A DNA stretch of 64,000 nucleotides from the NCBI RefSeq assembly GCF_036898095.1, contig NC_090726.1, positions 32,556,628 to 32,620,627 of the forward strand. Reading direction: 5' to 3'. The DNA comes from Palaemon carinicauda (taxonomy: Eukaryota > Arthropoda > Malacostraca > Decapoda > Palaemonidae). The notes beneath the pieces are model-generated. The model ran no database searches. It worked only from the letters and a program-made list of their open reading frames with translations, and was not told where the DNA came from. Both the position numbers and the translations under genes were made by a program. Positions 1-13,698 of the stretch are shown piece by piece (the stretch's first letter is position 1; each line of letters begins with the position of its first letter).

Positions 1-545
1 TCACATCTGCTAAGTCTATTGGAGATTGTTTCATTGTCATACCATGACTCATGTCCATAGAGTAACACCAATCTCACTAAACTGGTCTATAGCCTGATTT
101 TTATATGTAATTTCAGGCGGTTTGATTTCCAAATTTTACTTAACTTAGCCATTGTCTGATTTGCTTTCTTCAGTCTTCCACTAAACTCTAATTCTGAAAA
201 CCTTGTATTGGAGATCATAGTTCCTAAATACTAAATAGTTTTATTCATATCAATTTTCAGTTCCATATTTCTGCTTTCTCTATTCAAAACTTCTATTATA
301 TTTTGCAATTCACCCCATGATTCCCTAAATAGAACTATGTCATCTGTAAATCTTGAGTTGTTAGGGTATGCCCCCTTAATGTTAATTCATACATTTTCCC
401 AATCTAAATTCTTAAAAACTTCTTCTAAGTATGCTGTAAATAGTTTGAGAAATGGGGCCTCCCTGTCTAACTCCTTTTTTCCATCGTTATTTTCTCACTA
501 TCTTTGTGTAGTTTTAGGAAGGTGGTACTTCCCATATAGATATAG
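1..545 (-). pseudogene. RTE-type LINE reverse transcriptase fragment (palm and C-terminal part)
   Basis: On the minus strand the frames read, in order, an RT-like GVRQGGPIS segment, KLFTAYLEEVFKNLDW, the catalytic-box equivalent FTDDIVLF (near 325-345), an MNKT segment and the LLYGHESW motif typical of the C-terminal side of RTE-like LINE polymerases (near 20-50). Several stop codons and frame changes interrupt it, so it is a dead copy. The upstream half of the same polymerase lies at 1240-1575, beyond an inserted interspersed repeat. The window edge cuts the 3' side. The family assignment rests on motif resemblance only; another non-LTR clade is possible. Confidence 0.75.
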
Positions 546-552
546 GCAGTAG

Positions 553-1216
553 GTTGGCCAGGGCACCAGCCACCCGTTGAAATACTACCGCTAGAGAGTT
601 ATGTGGTCCTTTGACTGGACTGACAGCACTGCATTAGATCCTTCTCTCTAGTTACGGTTCACTTTCCCTTTGCATACACATACACCGAATAGTCTGGCCT
701 ATTCTTTACAGATTCTCCTCTGTCCTCATTCACCTGACAACACTGAGATTACCAAACAATTTTTCTTCACCCCAGGGGTTAATTACTGCTCTGTAATTGT
801 CCAGTGGCTACTTCCCTCTTGGTAATGGTAGAAGAGACTCTTTAGCTATGGTAAGCAGCTCTTCTAGGAGAAAGACACTCCAAAAGCAAACCATTGTTCT
901 CTAGTCTTGGGTAGTGCCATATCCTCTGTACCATGGTCTTCCACTGTCTGGGCTTAGAGTTCTCTTGCTTGAGGGTACACTCGGGCACACTATTCTATCT
1001 CATTTCTCTTCCTCTTGTTTAGTTAAAGTTTTCATAGTTTATATAAGAAATATTTAAATGTCATTGTTCTTAAAATATATTTTTCCTTGTTTCCTTTCCT
1101 CACTGGGCTATTTTCCCTGTTGGGGCCCCTGGCCTTACAGCATTTTGCACTTCCAACTAGGGTTGTAGCTTAGCAAGTAATGATAATAATAATAATAATA
1201 ATGATAATAATAATAA
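553..1216 (+). repeat. Interspersed repeat, copy 1, with (AAT)n tail
   Basis: A block of about 660 bases starts near TGGCCAGGGCACCAGCCACC and ends with the phrase TAGGGTTGTAGCTTAGCAAG followed by an AAT/ATA microsatellite. The same block recurs in this window at 9258-9845 (minus), 12043-12420 (plus, 5' truncated), 33083-33768 (plus) and 39603-40232 (minus). Constant order, variable 5' truncation and a simple-repeat 3' tail point to a short retroposon. No coding frame is convincing. This copy interrupts the LINE polymerase. Confidence 0.75.
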
Positions 1217-1239
1217 TAGCCTAATAATAATAAAATGTT

Positions 1240-1575
1240 CTAACATAAGATTTATCTATTCCTTGTCTTTGAAAGGATTTCATTACTGCTGAAATTTTGG
1301 CAGAGTCAAAAGTTTTCTCATTGTCGATAAGTGCTATACATAGTGGTTTGTCATATTCTGTTGATTTTTATATTAGCTGGTTAATTACATGAATATGGTC
1401 AATTGTTGAATACACATTTCTATAACCTGGCCCCTCTCTCTTGGTTGATTAAAGCCTAGTTGTCTTTCTATGCGGCCTAATATGGTCTTTGTAAATGTTT
1501 TATATATTACTGAGAGTAAACTTATTGGGCGGTGATTTTATAGGTCTTTTGTGTCTCATTTTTGTGAATTAGTAT
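1240..1575 (-). pseudogene. RTE-type LINE reverse transcriptase fragment (N-terminal half of RT)
   Basis: The minus-strand translation shows LSVIYKTFTKTILGRIE, LGFNQPREGPGYR, YSTIDHIHVINQLI, YDKPLCIALID and EKTFDS. These are the fingers/palm motifs of an RTE-like LINE (compare the usual DYEKAFDS). One or more stops interrupt the frame. It is collinear with the fragment at 1-545 once the interspersed repeat at 553-1216 is removed. Non-functional. Confidence 0.75.
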
Positions 1576-2500
1576 AATAATAAAGGAATACTATATATTA
1601 TATTATCATCTAATCAACATATTTTTAAGCACAATTATATTTAAACACTACCCTTGTAACTAATTTTCCAAAATGGGTATGACTTCTAAAAAGTATTCAT
1701 ATAATGGAAAATAAAGTATATTATTCATTGCTACCCTTTTCTTTTCTTTACCTGGACAATATAAAATGTTTTCTTAACTTTATTAATACAGCTTTCTAGA
1801 AAGAAGAAGAAGAAGAAGAAGAAGAAGAAGAAGAAGAAGCCGTTTCTCTAACTGGACAATATAAAATGTTTTCTTAACTTTATCAATACAGTTTTCTAGA
1901 AAGAAGAAGAAGAAGATTTTAACTTCCTTGATTTTATGCCACTGCTTTTAAATTTTCTTCATTCTTTACAGCTATACAAATGCTATGTTGTATTAACTGC
2001 CCCACCGTCAACACACGTGCATATCCTTTCTATAATTTTCTTATTAGTCTATCATACTAAACCTTGTCTTCATCACTATTACTGCTTCCTTGGTGTTAAG
2101 TACATCTTTGTAATTTCTTTTGCCATTACTATTTACAAATTTTAACTTGGTCATTTGTTTTTCTCCCAGTTAGTCTTAATTTCATTTGTCCATTTGCTTT
2201 TTATTTATTCATTGAGTTGTTGTTTTTTATACTTTCTTATTTTAATATATTTTTTTTGCATATTTCTAAAAGATCTTCCTGAGCATGTAGTTCCCTGATT
2301 TGGTCTTCCAATATCTCCTTCACTAATCGTTTATCATCTGATGTAATGATGTTATGAAACAACATCACCTTTTTATACTCTATTCAATTTTCAACTGATC
2401 ATATTCCTGTTTCTGCTATTAACCCCCAATAAGGTGTGGTTGCAACCTGTTTAAACATTCCTTTCATAATCTTATACTGTCTACCCTTTAGTTTTAATAT
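1576..2500 (-). other. Probable upstream remainder of the same LINE, heavily decayed
   Basis: Around 2150-2350 the minus strand has short open stretches such as KEILEDQIRELHAQEDLLE, which could be the linker between endonuclease and RT of the LINE. Nothing is open for long and no catalytic motif is visible, so the assignment is tentative. The AT-rich stretch 1576-1750 holds nothing recognisable. Confidence 0.3.
1752..1914. repeat. Tandem duplication flanking two (GAA)n tracts
   Basis: About 60 bases beginning CCTGGACAATATAAAATG and ending TTTCTAGAAAGAAG occur at 1750-1812 and again, nearly unchanged, at 1852-1913. Each copy runs into a GAA tract (long at 1800-1838, short after the second copy). 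This looks like a local duplication or slippage product. Confidence 0.8.
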
Positions 2501-2769
2501 CTTTTTCTTTTATTGAACCCTGATAGAGAGGTAGTCCCACAAGATTTCTGTGATGGGATCAATAATATTCTCAAGAACCCACGGCCCACTTATTTTAAGG
2601 CCGAGGTCAATCTAAAACGAACGAACTAACGAACAGGCCAAGACTAAGATATTTGGATATAGTCAAGTAATTCAGTTACAACAAGAAAAGGATAGCGACA
2701 CTGAAGAGAAAAAAAAAAGGATTTTCCAAGATGGATTGACCCCTGATAGAGAGGTCCAAGATCTATGTT

Positions 2770-5400
<2,631 letters not shown>

Positions 5401-5401
5401 A

Positions 5402-5620
5402 ATGATTTGTTCCAGCACTTCAAAACAAACCCTTTCGCTCTTTACTACTGTATGGGTGTATATTTCGGTGAAAGCTGAAAACTAGCCCTAAAACCTTTAG
5501 AGGGGTGTAACTGCATGTCACTTGTTAGCGGGGCTGAGCTAGACCAGCCTCCCTGCTCTCACACACACACATACACAATGGTGGTATGACGTTACTTTAT
5601 TCTTGGCTTGGTAGAGAGAG
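5402..5620 (+). repeat. Left inverted terminal repeat of IIa
   Basis: The segment from CGCTCTTTACTACTG through the Ser-like GTGAAAGCTGAAAACTAGCC and the purine/pyrimidine block near 5520-5600 reappears, reverse-complemented, at 9880-10050. Shared landmarks are GCTGAAA(C)TAGCC, TTAGCGGGG/TTAGCAGGGG, CTCACACACAC and ATGACGT. Confidence 0.8.
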
Positions 5621-5689
5621 GACGTGCTGTCTCTCTCTCCCGTTACCCCTCATTTCTTTTGAATAACTGGCTGTAATTCTCTATTTTCT

Positions 5690-6700
5690 TACTCTTTTCA
5701 GGATTGTTTACATATCGTGAGGTTTTCTTACGATGTAGCTGTGTCCTGGCCCGGAAGTTGCAACGACACTCTTCCATGCCGGGACAAATCTGCATTGTAA
5801 GGAAACCTTCATGTTAGCCACAGACACGGATTCTCACCTCCTTTGTCTCGCAGAGGCCGTCTTGTATTGGAGGACTTTCCTTGTGAAGAATCTCGGGAGT
5901 GACCATCCTCCCAGTTTTCGGTTCGGTAGTTGACAGAAGAAGGGGTCTAAAAGGGATTCTTCTCCTTCGCGGTCTTCCTCGAAGGCGAAGAAGGCCTGAC
6001 TTCTTACTCTGGCGTGTCGTTCCCTCCCTGTTGACAATGCTCGATTGGTGTCCTCCAGAGGACGATCGAGTAAGATTGATGGCAGATTGACCGCCAGACA
6101 ACCCTTTTGTTCAGAGGACTCCACCACTGCTGCTTCCCCTAGAGGTATCTCTTGCTGCTGATGATGTGCCACTTTTGGCCTTCCTTTGGGAAGTCAGGTT
6201 TCCCCTCTAAAGAACGGCTTTGGAGGTTCTACAGTGAGGGACACAGCGGGAGCGGTCAACTACCTCCCCAGGAGTTGACTACAGTATTCCTCCTAGAAAC
6301 TTAGCGGTAGGTGACCCGCCAGAAATTCTCGTACCCCTAGCTACAGCTACCTCAACTTCTGCTCTTCTCCTGCTCTTCTCCCCTTCATTCATACTGCTTC
6401 GGTTATGAACGAGAGCAATTGCAGACTAGTACCCCTTTGGGGTTACCTATTGGGAAATCCTCTATGTGAACCCAGAAACTGACTTTGGTCAGTCTTCCCA
6501 GCTTACGGATTATGCTACGCGCCCTCAGACAGAGCTTGCTAAGCGAGCTTTGAGTCCACAGCGCATGAAGCACTGAGCTTTGCCTTCCGATGTTGAGTGC
6601 CTATCTCGTTCGTGATTGAGTCCATCCCACCCGATTGGTCCCCCCCCCCCTTTCTCTCCGAACGCAGAATAGAGGCTTAAGCAGGCAGCTCGTCCCTTTC
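5690..6700 (+). pseudogene. Decayed gag-like region of IIa
   Basis: It occupies the gag position between the left ITR and the RT remnant. The plus strand has only short open stretches, and opposite-strand open frames at 5814-6172 look incidental. The start region around 5700-5820 contains several Cys codons that may descend from the Cys-rich gag N-terminus seen in family I. This is inferred mainly from position. Confidence 0.4.
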
Positions 6701-7640
6701 TGATGCAAAACTCGCTACCAGCACATCAGTGGCCTTTCCTTTTGGGGAACTTGACCTACTTAGAGTGTCTGGTCCCCAACGGCCATCTTCACATCCATTT
6801 TCCAAGGGCAGCTGAAGACCTTTTGGTCTCTGACATTGACCCTCCGAACCTTCAGGTTTCAGTAGGGTTGGAGCAAAAGAGAAACCTGAGTTGGTGGGTG
6901 CTAGATAAGAACCTCCTCAGGGGGTTAGACCTCTCTCCTCCCCTGGATTTGATGCTGGGTGCTAGATAACAACCTCCTCAGGAGGGTAGACCTTCTCTCT
7001 CCTCCCCTAGATTTGATGCTCTTCACAGATGCATCAAAAGAAGGGTGGGGGCCTCTTCTGTTGCAGCACACAGCCTCTGGACTGTGGTACGATTCTGAGC
7101 AGCAATGCCATATAAACCTCCTGGAAAGGAAAACAGCCTTTCTGTCTCTCAAACAATTCCAACAGAACACTCCATGGTACTGGTCAGCGATGACACCATG
7201 ATACCTGTAGTGCCATAGCAAGGACGTACCTTACAGATGGATGATAGACAACTTGATAGTCCTATCAGCCGATTTCATCCCGGGCAACAAAAAGGTCCTG
7301 GCAGACAAACTGAGCAGGAAGTCTCAGATAGTTACCTCAGAGTAGTCTTTGAATCATCAGACAGCCAACAAAGTCTTGACTTTGGGGGGTTCGCCGACAA
7401 TAGACCTGTTCGCAAGTTCCATCAACCGGAAACTTCCGGTGCACTGCTCGTCAGTACCAGATCCATAGGCATTTTGACAAGATGCCTTCCAACATCAGTG
7501 GGACAATCTGCCTGTCTGCATATTTCCCCCCTTCTGCATAATAAGAAGGCTTCTGAACAAAGTAGGGGCATCACAAGATCTGTCAATGACCCTCGTAGCT
7601 CTGATGTGACAACTTGCAGAATGGTTTCCAGACCTCCTAA
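6700..7640 (+). pseudogene. DIRS RT thumb, RNase H and methyltransferase-like remnant (IIa)
   Basis: The read starts in the RT thumb/connection (HQWPFLLGNLTYLECLVPNG), then LSWW, then the RNase H first motif FTDASKEGWG (about 7020-7050), the second-motif region HINLLERKTAFLSL (7105-7150), and after frame changes FIPGQQK near 7270-7295, equivalent to the ADxLSR end of RNase H. The segment at 7370-7470 corresponds to the GxPTIDLFA / KLP / DP block of the methyltransferase-like domain. A tandem duplication of about 62 bases (6895-6956 and 6957-7020) breaks the frame just before RNase H. Non-functional. Confidence 0.75.
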
Positions 7641-7649
7641 ATATTCTCA

Positions 7650-8720
7650 CAGAGGTGCTGAGGGAAGATCCCTCCACTTCTAAATCTACTCGGACAACCA
7701 CACACAAAGATTTACCACAGGGCAGTGGCTTCACTACATTTTCACGACTGGAGGTTATCCAGCATTTCTTGTCGAGTGGCTTTTCGGAAGCAGTGGCGAA
7801 AAGGATGTCTGGATATTTCTGGGAGTCTTCTTCCGCTGTCTATCAGGCGATCTTTTGTGGTTGGTGTCGAGAATGGGATATTGTTCCTCTTAAAGGCACT
7901 ATCCCAGTGATAGCGTTCTTGTTAAACCTTCGGGAGGGAAAATTCTGCTCGGTCTCGACAGTGAAAGGTTACAGAGTTAACATTTCCTCCTCAACAGAAC
8001 TTTCCCTCCTCATACGGAGTTTTGAGCGTACCTGCCCTCAGCCAGAAGTCAGACCACCTCCTTGGAATGTAGTTCAAGTACATTACTGTGAACCCTGAAA
8101 GGAGCACCTTCTGAGCTGTTGTGTCGGTCATCAGACCGTGGCTTTATGCTTTAAGACTGTCTTCCTTCTTGCACAGGCCTCTGCAGAGAGAATTGGCGAG
8201 TTGTATGGTCTTTCCTATAATGACCCTGAGTTTGTTACTAAGACTAAATCCAGCAGAAGCGAATCCTAGGTTCGGGTCCTTCTGAATTGAGTGTCTTTGT
8301 ACTGTAACCAATTGTTATTGTGCACTGGGACAGCACGGAGGAGTTATCTTAAATGAACTATGGGAGCTTGCCCTTTCATCAAAAAGTTGTTTGTCGTTAC
8401 GGGCAGGGTCAAGAGGAGAGTCACCAGGAACACGATTTCTTCCTTTATTCAACAGGTCATCAGTCGGGCTTGAATCCAGACTCTCCTCCTTAAGGTTGTA
8501 TACCCAGAGCTCATAATGTGAGGGGCATCAGTATGTCCCTAGCATTCAAGAAGAACTACTGTGGTGTAGGTAGTTCAAGTGGGTGTTTGGAAGCGTTGGA
8601 CGAGCTTCGCACCCCACTACCTGCAAGATGTAACCCACAAAAACCTGGATACCTTCTCCATTGGTCCTGTGGTGGCTGCACAACGTGGTTTAAAACACCT
8701 CGGCGCTCTTACAGGACAAG
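7650..8720 (+). pseudogene. DIRS tyrosine recombinase remnant (IIa)
   Basis: At 7740-8060 the frame shows a core-binding domain like that of family I YR: a helix rich in Ser/Ala, then SAVYQAIFCGWCREWDI, FLLNLREGK, STVKGYR and IRSFERT. The catalytic part is scattered with frameshifts (8100-8520). The C-terminus is recognisable at 8590-8690 as HYLQDV followed by DTFSIGPVVAAQ, equivalent to the SFYLKDV and LGPFVAAS ends of family I, the former carrying the nucleophilic Tyr. Broken. Confidence 0.75.
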
Positions 8721-9155
8721 TGGGAGTCGGTCGAGGGTTAACGTTATCTGGGAGTTTGTCTGGGATTAATGATCAGATGACTGGTCTTTTCGTTCTTCAT
8801 CTTCCCTCTCTTAGGGTACTGCACCTGCGGAACTCTGCAACTGGCTTCCTTTGCTGGAGGTAAAAACCATATCCTTTGTGTAACCTGATATATGAAATAT
8901 ATGTATGTGTCCGTCCTCCCTGCGAGGGGGAGTTGGGCAATGCCTAGGTTAAGTTAGTGAAGTTTTAATACTCCAAGAATCCATACTTCTCGCACATCCC
9001 ATGGAATTGCCAGGGCCATTAGCTCTTGCTCTCATTCAAGAGTTAATAAGGTGTCAGTGCCTCTATTAAGCTCATGCAAAGCAGAGTCACACCCCGGGTC
9101 ATTGTACTAGCCAGTTGGTAAGGACTTCTACCCTGATAAGGGCGAGTCTCTATAG

Positions 9156-9256
9156 TTCAATAAAGAGCAAAAGGCTTTGTATTAGGTGTTGGAACAAATG
9201 ACAAATTTTAAAGTAATTTATTTTTCCTAACTCTCTAAACCTTGAGCTCTTTACTC
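9156..9256. repeat. Internal complementary region (ICR) of IIa
   Basis: The first half (AATAAAGAGCAAAAGG to GGAACAAATGAC) is the reverse complement of the left terminus at 5401-5450. The second half (AAATTTTAAAGTAATTTA to GAGCTCTTTA) is the reverse complement of the right terminus at 10040-10097. The halves meet near 9201-9206. In DIRS1 the ICR is thought to template joining of the ends into a circle. Confidence 0.8.
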
Positions 9257-9257
9257 A

Positions 9258-9845
9258 GTATCATCATCATCATTACAAGCTAAGCTACAACCATATTTGG
9301 AAAAGCAGGATGCTATAAGCCGAAGGGCTCCAACAGGGAAAAATAGCCCGGTAAGGAAAGGAAACAAGGAAATAAATGAATTACAAGAGAAGTAATGAAC
9401 TATCAAAATAAAATATTTTAAGAACAGAAACATCAAATTAGATCTATAAACTATAAAGACAAAAAGAAAAGAAAAAAAAAGAGGAAGAGCAATAAGATAG
9501 AATATTGTCTGAATGTACCCTCAAGCAAGAGAACTCTAGCCCAAGGCAGTAGAAGACCATGGTACAGAGGCTATGACACTTCCCAAGATTAGAGAATAAT
9601 GATTTGATTTTGGAGTGAATGTCCTTCTCCTAGAAAAGCAGTTTGTTATTATTATTATTACTAGCCAAGCTATAACTTTAGTTGGAAAAGCAAGATGCTA
9701 TAAACCCAAGGGCTCCAATCGGGAAAAATAGCTCAGTGAGGGAAGGAAATAAGGAAATAAGTAAATGATGAGAACAAATTAACAATAAATCATAGTTAAA
9801 AGAGTCCTTTTTACCCTTGCCAAGAGAAAACTAGCAATTGAACAA
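9258..9845 (-). repeat. Interspersed repeat, copy 2, with a second copy nested inside
   Basis: The minus-strand copy begins at ATCATCATCATCATTAC. At 9641-9655 a second simple-repeat tail (TTATTATTATTATTA) starts another truncated copy, running to about 9795, after which the first copy resumes with AAGAGTCCTTTTTACCC. It lies between ICR and right ITR of IIa. Confidence 0.75.
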
Positions 9846-10097
9846 TTACAGTGCATACATGACCTGCCATCACCTATCCCCCTGTAAGTACTGCCTGCAA
9901 TCAAAAAGTGACGTCATATCACGTGTGTGTGAGCGGGGTGGCTGGTCTACACCTCCCCTGCTAACTAGCGGTGGGTGGTTATACCTTGCTAAATGTTTTA
10001 TGGCTAGTTTCAGCTTTTGGTGAAATATATATCCATAGTAAAGAGCTAAAGGTTTGTACAGTTAAGGAAAATATAAATTACTTTCAAATTTGTCATT
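9846..10097 (+). repeat. Right inverted terminal repeat of IIa
   Basis: Reverse complement of 5402-5620 with moderate divergence, ending in the A/T-rich terminus TTACTTTCAAATTTGTC at about 10080-10097. The terminus is mirrored in the second half of the ICR at 9205-9256. Confidence 0.75.
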
Positions 10098-10099
10098 TT

Positions 10100-10480
10100 T
10101 CAGGCTGTCGCCCCAACCCTTGTACCAAGAGGGCCGGGGACCATTCCTCCTTCCTCAGTGTCAGGGGTTGTGCCTTCGGGTGGGGTTGCAATGCATTGGG
10201 AGTGTGCCTTTTCCATCCCCTGTGACAGTGGGCCCCAAAGTTGTGGCTCTTGTTGGAGCAACCCATGTGATTTCTCCCCTACGGGGAGCATTGTCACCAA
10301 GAGCGAAAGTCAGAAAGAGGAAGAAGACTGCGCATCATTCTTCCTCATCCTCAGACTCTGATTCCAACTCTTCTTCTAAGATGAAGAGGAGGAAGAAGAG
10401 GTTGAAGAAATCTAGGACGGCCAGTCATAGTTGTGGGAATGGGGTACACCTTCTTTCAAAAGAGACTGGTTGTAGCTGAG
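10100..10480 (+). pseudogene. gag-like fragment of IIb
   Basis: The plus-strand frame contains VALVGATHVISPLRG, a basic cluster (KVRKRKK) and a Ser/Asp run (SSSSSDSDS) followed by a second basic cluster (KRRKKRLKK). The same arrangement, a basic run then Ser-rich run, appears in IIc at 37070-37140. Basic and acidic low-complexity tracts suit a nucleic-acid-binding gag, but no named domain is visible. RT is missing between this and the YR. Confidence 0.55.
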
Positions 10481-10739
10481 GCCTAGGCCGTGACCTTGTG
10501 TCCCGACCCTGGGGCTAGCAGAATGGCTGGGCTTCCATAACTACCCTGGTAGTCAGCCAGAATAGAGGTGTATGGTTCTGTAGACATTTTTCCAAGGTTG
10601 ATGGAAGAGCAGCAGCAACCTCCATATCCCTTCTCTCCAGGGGATAGGACACCCGCGCTCTCTATCGATGCGTGGTTACTCATTTTATTAGAGGGAATGT
10701 TACCATTCAAGACTGTACTTAAGCTCAAGCACCTTTCCA

Positions 10740-11963
10740 CCATTGTCTAATTCAACTGGTTTATGCCAGGACTCAAGATAACCTTGGTAGCTTCAAGATG
10801 ACCACACGGCTAGTAGTATTCCAATCTGCTTGCTCTTTTGATTGAGGTGCAGAGAGAACTATCACTATGGCCTTCTCTTCTGTCACCAACACTTGCAGAG
10901 GTACCACCAAGTTGCAGAGTCGTTAGCTCTTCCCGGATGAAGACTTCAGCATCTCCGAGTGAAAGGCATTTTGTGATGCACTGCACAGAATATGTCGGGT
11001 TATCTCCAGAGGTCCTATACAGCTGTCTACCAGGCTAGAGAACCATCTTCTGCGATTGGTGTCATAGAAAGGGTATTTCTCCGTTCAGTGCAACTCGAGC
11101 ATAGATTGTGGATTTCCTCGTTCTCTGAAAGAAGAGCTTCTCAGTCGTTACTATCAAAGGTTACTGTTTAACCTTGGGTATGGTCTATTTTGACTGAAGG
11201 ACTCTGACCTCTCCTCTTCCTGGTAATCATCTATGCTCTTGAGGAGCTTCAAGCATTCTTGCCCTACCTGAGATCTCAGGCTCCCAGAGCAGGATATGAC
11301 TTTGGTCACCATTTGAGCCTTTGAGGTCATCAGATAGGGGAATCTGAGTCGCAAGATTGCCTTAATGCTAGCTCTGGCATCAGCAAAGAGAGTGAGCAAG
11401 TTGCACAGCCTATCTTATGTTAGTCACCTATGCTGAGGGATGGAAGGAGATCTCCTTCTATTTTGGACCAAGTTTTGTGGTCAAGACTCTGAATCCAGCA
11501 GCACATGACCCAAAGTTCAAGCCCTTCCCCATCTCCTCCCTCCAGAAGGTATCGAGTGTTGATCGAGAAGAGATGCTCTTGTGTCCCATGAGGGCTCTGC
11601 AGTGCTACCTGAAGAGGGCCCGACACCTTAGGCCCAAGTGTCGAAGACTTTTCTTTTGCTTTGGCAGATCCAAGAAAAAGGTGTCACAGAATATGGTCTC
11701 CTTCTGGCCTTGTGAGACGATCCATTTACCTTGTGCCTCAGTTGACAAGAAAGTCTGGGTGCCAGCCTGGACCAGAGCTCACCAGGTCAGGGGCACTGAC
11801 CCCACCCCTGCTTTCAGGAAAAACCTGTCAGTAGGCCAATGTTGAAGGCTGGCATCTAGAAAAGGCATACCAACTTTGTGACCTTTTACTTTCAAGTTTA
11901 CCCACCAGTCCCTTGATACCTTCATGCTTAGACATGTGGTGGCTGCTCAAGCTGTTGTATAAC
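10740..11963 (+). pseudogene. DIRS tyrosine recombinase remnant (IIb)
   Basis: From 11390 the frame matches family I YR: ...VSKLHSLSYV, then SVDREEMLLCPMRALQCYLKRA (11560-11620; compare LCPVRALKYYLKRT in copy B), a KKKVS block, and at 11740-11830 the degenerate motif-II region with RAHQVRG in place of the RTHEVRA box, Gln replacing Glu between His and Arg. The end reads HQSLDTFMLRHVVAAQAVV then stop (about 11905-11963). Frames shift several times, so it is inactive. Upstream, 10840-11040 carries parts of the core-binding domain. Confidence 0.75.
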
Positions 11964-12042
11964 CAACCCAGATCCCACACAGGACAAGAATGCATCTCGT
12001 CTATGGTAACATTTGACGCAAGTTTAGAGTATTAGGTAGGGT

Positions 12043-12420
12043 AACTTTAGCTATGGTAACCAGCTATTCTAGGAGAAGGACACTCCAAAATCAAATTATT
12101 GTTCTCTAGTCTTTGGTAGTGCCATAGCCTCTGTAACATGGTCTTCCACTTTCTTGGGTTAGAGTTCTCTTGCTTGACGGTACACTCTGGCACATTATTC
12201 TATCTTGTTTCTCTTCCTCTTGTTATTTTCAAGTTATTATAGTTTATTCTGTATATGAAAGAGTTATTTTAATGTTATTATTGTTCTTAAACTTCTTATA
12301 GCATTTTCCTTATTTCCTTTCCTCACTGGGACATTTTCCCTATGGAAGCCCTTGGGCTTATAGCATCCTGCTTTTCCAATTAGGATTGTAGCTTAACAAG
12401 TAATGATAATGATAATTCTT
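12043..12420 (+). repeat. Interspersed repeat, copy 3 (5' truncated)
   Basis: It starts at TTTAGCTATGGTAACCAGC, equivalent to the middle of copy 1 (about 841), and runs to TAGGATTGTAGCTTAACAAG plus a short ATGATA tail. It is inserted in the 3' untranslated part of IIb. Confidence 0.8.
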
Positions 12421-12457
12421 CCGTCCCCCCTCTTACTGGTCAGACGATACTGGTAAG

Positions 12458-12640
12458 TTTTAAATATTAAACTTAGCCGGTGAATATATAATGGCTGACG
12501 TCTCCGACGGCTCGACAGATTCCAAAAACTCGCGAGCGATCGCCGTGAAGGTTGCGGGTGTGACCACCAGCGCCGACTATCGGCCAGATACCGCATATAC
12601 TTGTCAATTTCTCCAGTTCTTCTCTGTCGGTCTTGTCGAC
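12458..12640 (+). repeat. Left ITR of copy A
   Basis: TTTAAATATTAAACTTAGCC begins the element. The following block with ATGGCTGACGTCTCCGACGG, TCGACAGATTCCAAAAACTC and ATACTTGTCAATTTCTCC is repeated in reverse complement at 29155-29290. Confidence 0.85.
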
Positions 12641-13160
12641 AAGTTGGTTCCGCTCGCTTTATGACCTCGAGTTTTCGACCGAATTGGTGAAGTACAGTGA
12701 ACCCTCGCTACTTCGCGGTTCGACAATCGCGGATTCACCACTTCGCGGGGTTTTCCCATAACCCATATATATATACATATCGCGGATTTTCCGGAAAATT
12801 CGAAAATATCGCGAAATCTGAAGACAACCAAATACGATATTTTGTTACCTGTAATTCCATTAATACTGTAATTAGTAATATCTGCTCTTACTGATTGTTC
12901 ATTGCATTACATATGATATATAATTCAGCACAGAAAGAAATAAAACACGAAAAGAGAATGTGATCATACGATAATTCAGTACGTAGTAAAATTAAATCGA
13001 ACATGAAACGCAAATCAGATGCAGTCATACCATATTAGAATGGTGTGTACTGTAATGGATGTGCTTCTTTTCCATGAATCTTTTGTATGTATACGTACGT
13101 AGTACAGTACTGCATCCAATAATATTCTTTGTTGCAAAAATCACATTTCGAATACTGTAA

Positions 13161-13167
<7 letters not shown>

Positions 13168-13227
<60 letters not shown>
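13168..13227. repeat. (GA)n microsatellite in Tigger 5' region
   Basis: About 60 bases of uninterrupted GA. A minus-strand Leu/Ser frame across it is an artefact. Confidence 0.95.
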
Positions 13228-13230
<3 letters not shown>

Positions 13231-13246
13231 TAAAATAGCGTACGTA

Positions 13247-13378
13247 AATTTTTATTATTATTGTTATTATTATTATTATTGTTGTTGTTGTTAATAAAAT
13301 TATTATTGTTATTATTATTAATCATTATTATTATTATTATTACTGTACAGTATTATTATCATTATTTATTATTATTAC
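13247..13378. repeat. (ATT)n/(GTT)n microsatellite in Tigger 5' region
   Basis: Imperfect ATT repeats with a GTT interruption near 13281-13291. Non-coding. Confidence 0.9.
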
Positions 13379-13698
13379 GGTATTGTACTTAATCTACGTA
13401 CGTTCAGTATGCGCGGGGGCATCTTCTATGAGTAACCAACGCGCCATAGTACTGTAAGACGGGTTGTGATTGGTTCAAGCGCTGATAGATGACGAATCAA
13501 AACTCAAGTTTTGTTATCTAGCCTGTGATTGGTGTTTTGCCCGCATCTTCTACCCGCAGCATCAAAGTTCTCGCGGGGCTGCATCGTTCACTTTCTCTTT
13601 CCGCGTATTGCTGAGTAGACGTTCTTAAGTTTGTGAAGTTTAATCTGTGCTGTGTGCGACTGTTTTAAGTTGAACTTTTTGTTGAACTTTCTGTTACA

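Larger units (their letters stand above)
5402..10097 (+). mobile_element. DIRS-like retrotransposon, family II, copy IIa (degraded)
   Basis: The copy is bounded by inverted termini. The left end starts near AATGATTTGTTCC (5401) and the right end finishes near AAATTTGTCATTTTT (10097). Inside the right end lies an ICR at 9156-9256 that is the reverse complement of the left terminus followed by that of the right terminus, the DIRS1 hallmark. The order inside is decayed gag, RT thumb, RNase H, methyltransferase-like segment and tyrosine recombinase, all on the plus strand and all broken. An interspersed repeat sits between ICR and right ITR. Protein similarity to family I (copies A-E) is clear but low, so this is a separate family. 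Confidence 0.8.

Noticed and set aside
5814..6172. Minus-strand frames in the gag region of IIa
   Set aside because: Antisense to the element, no domain, and the two frames overlap each other.
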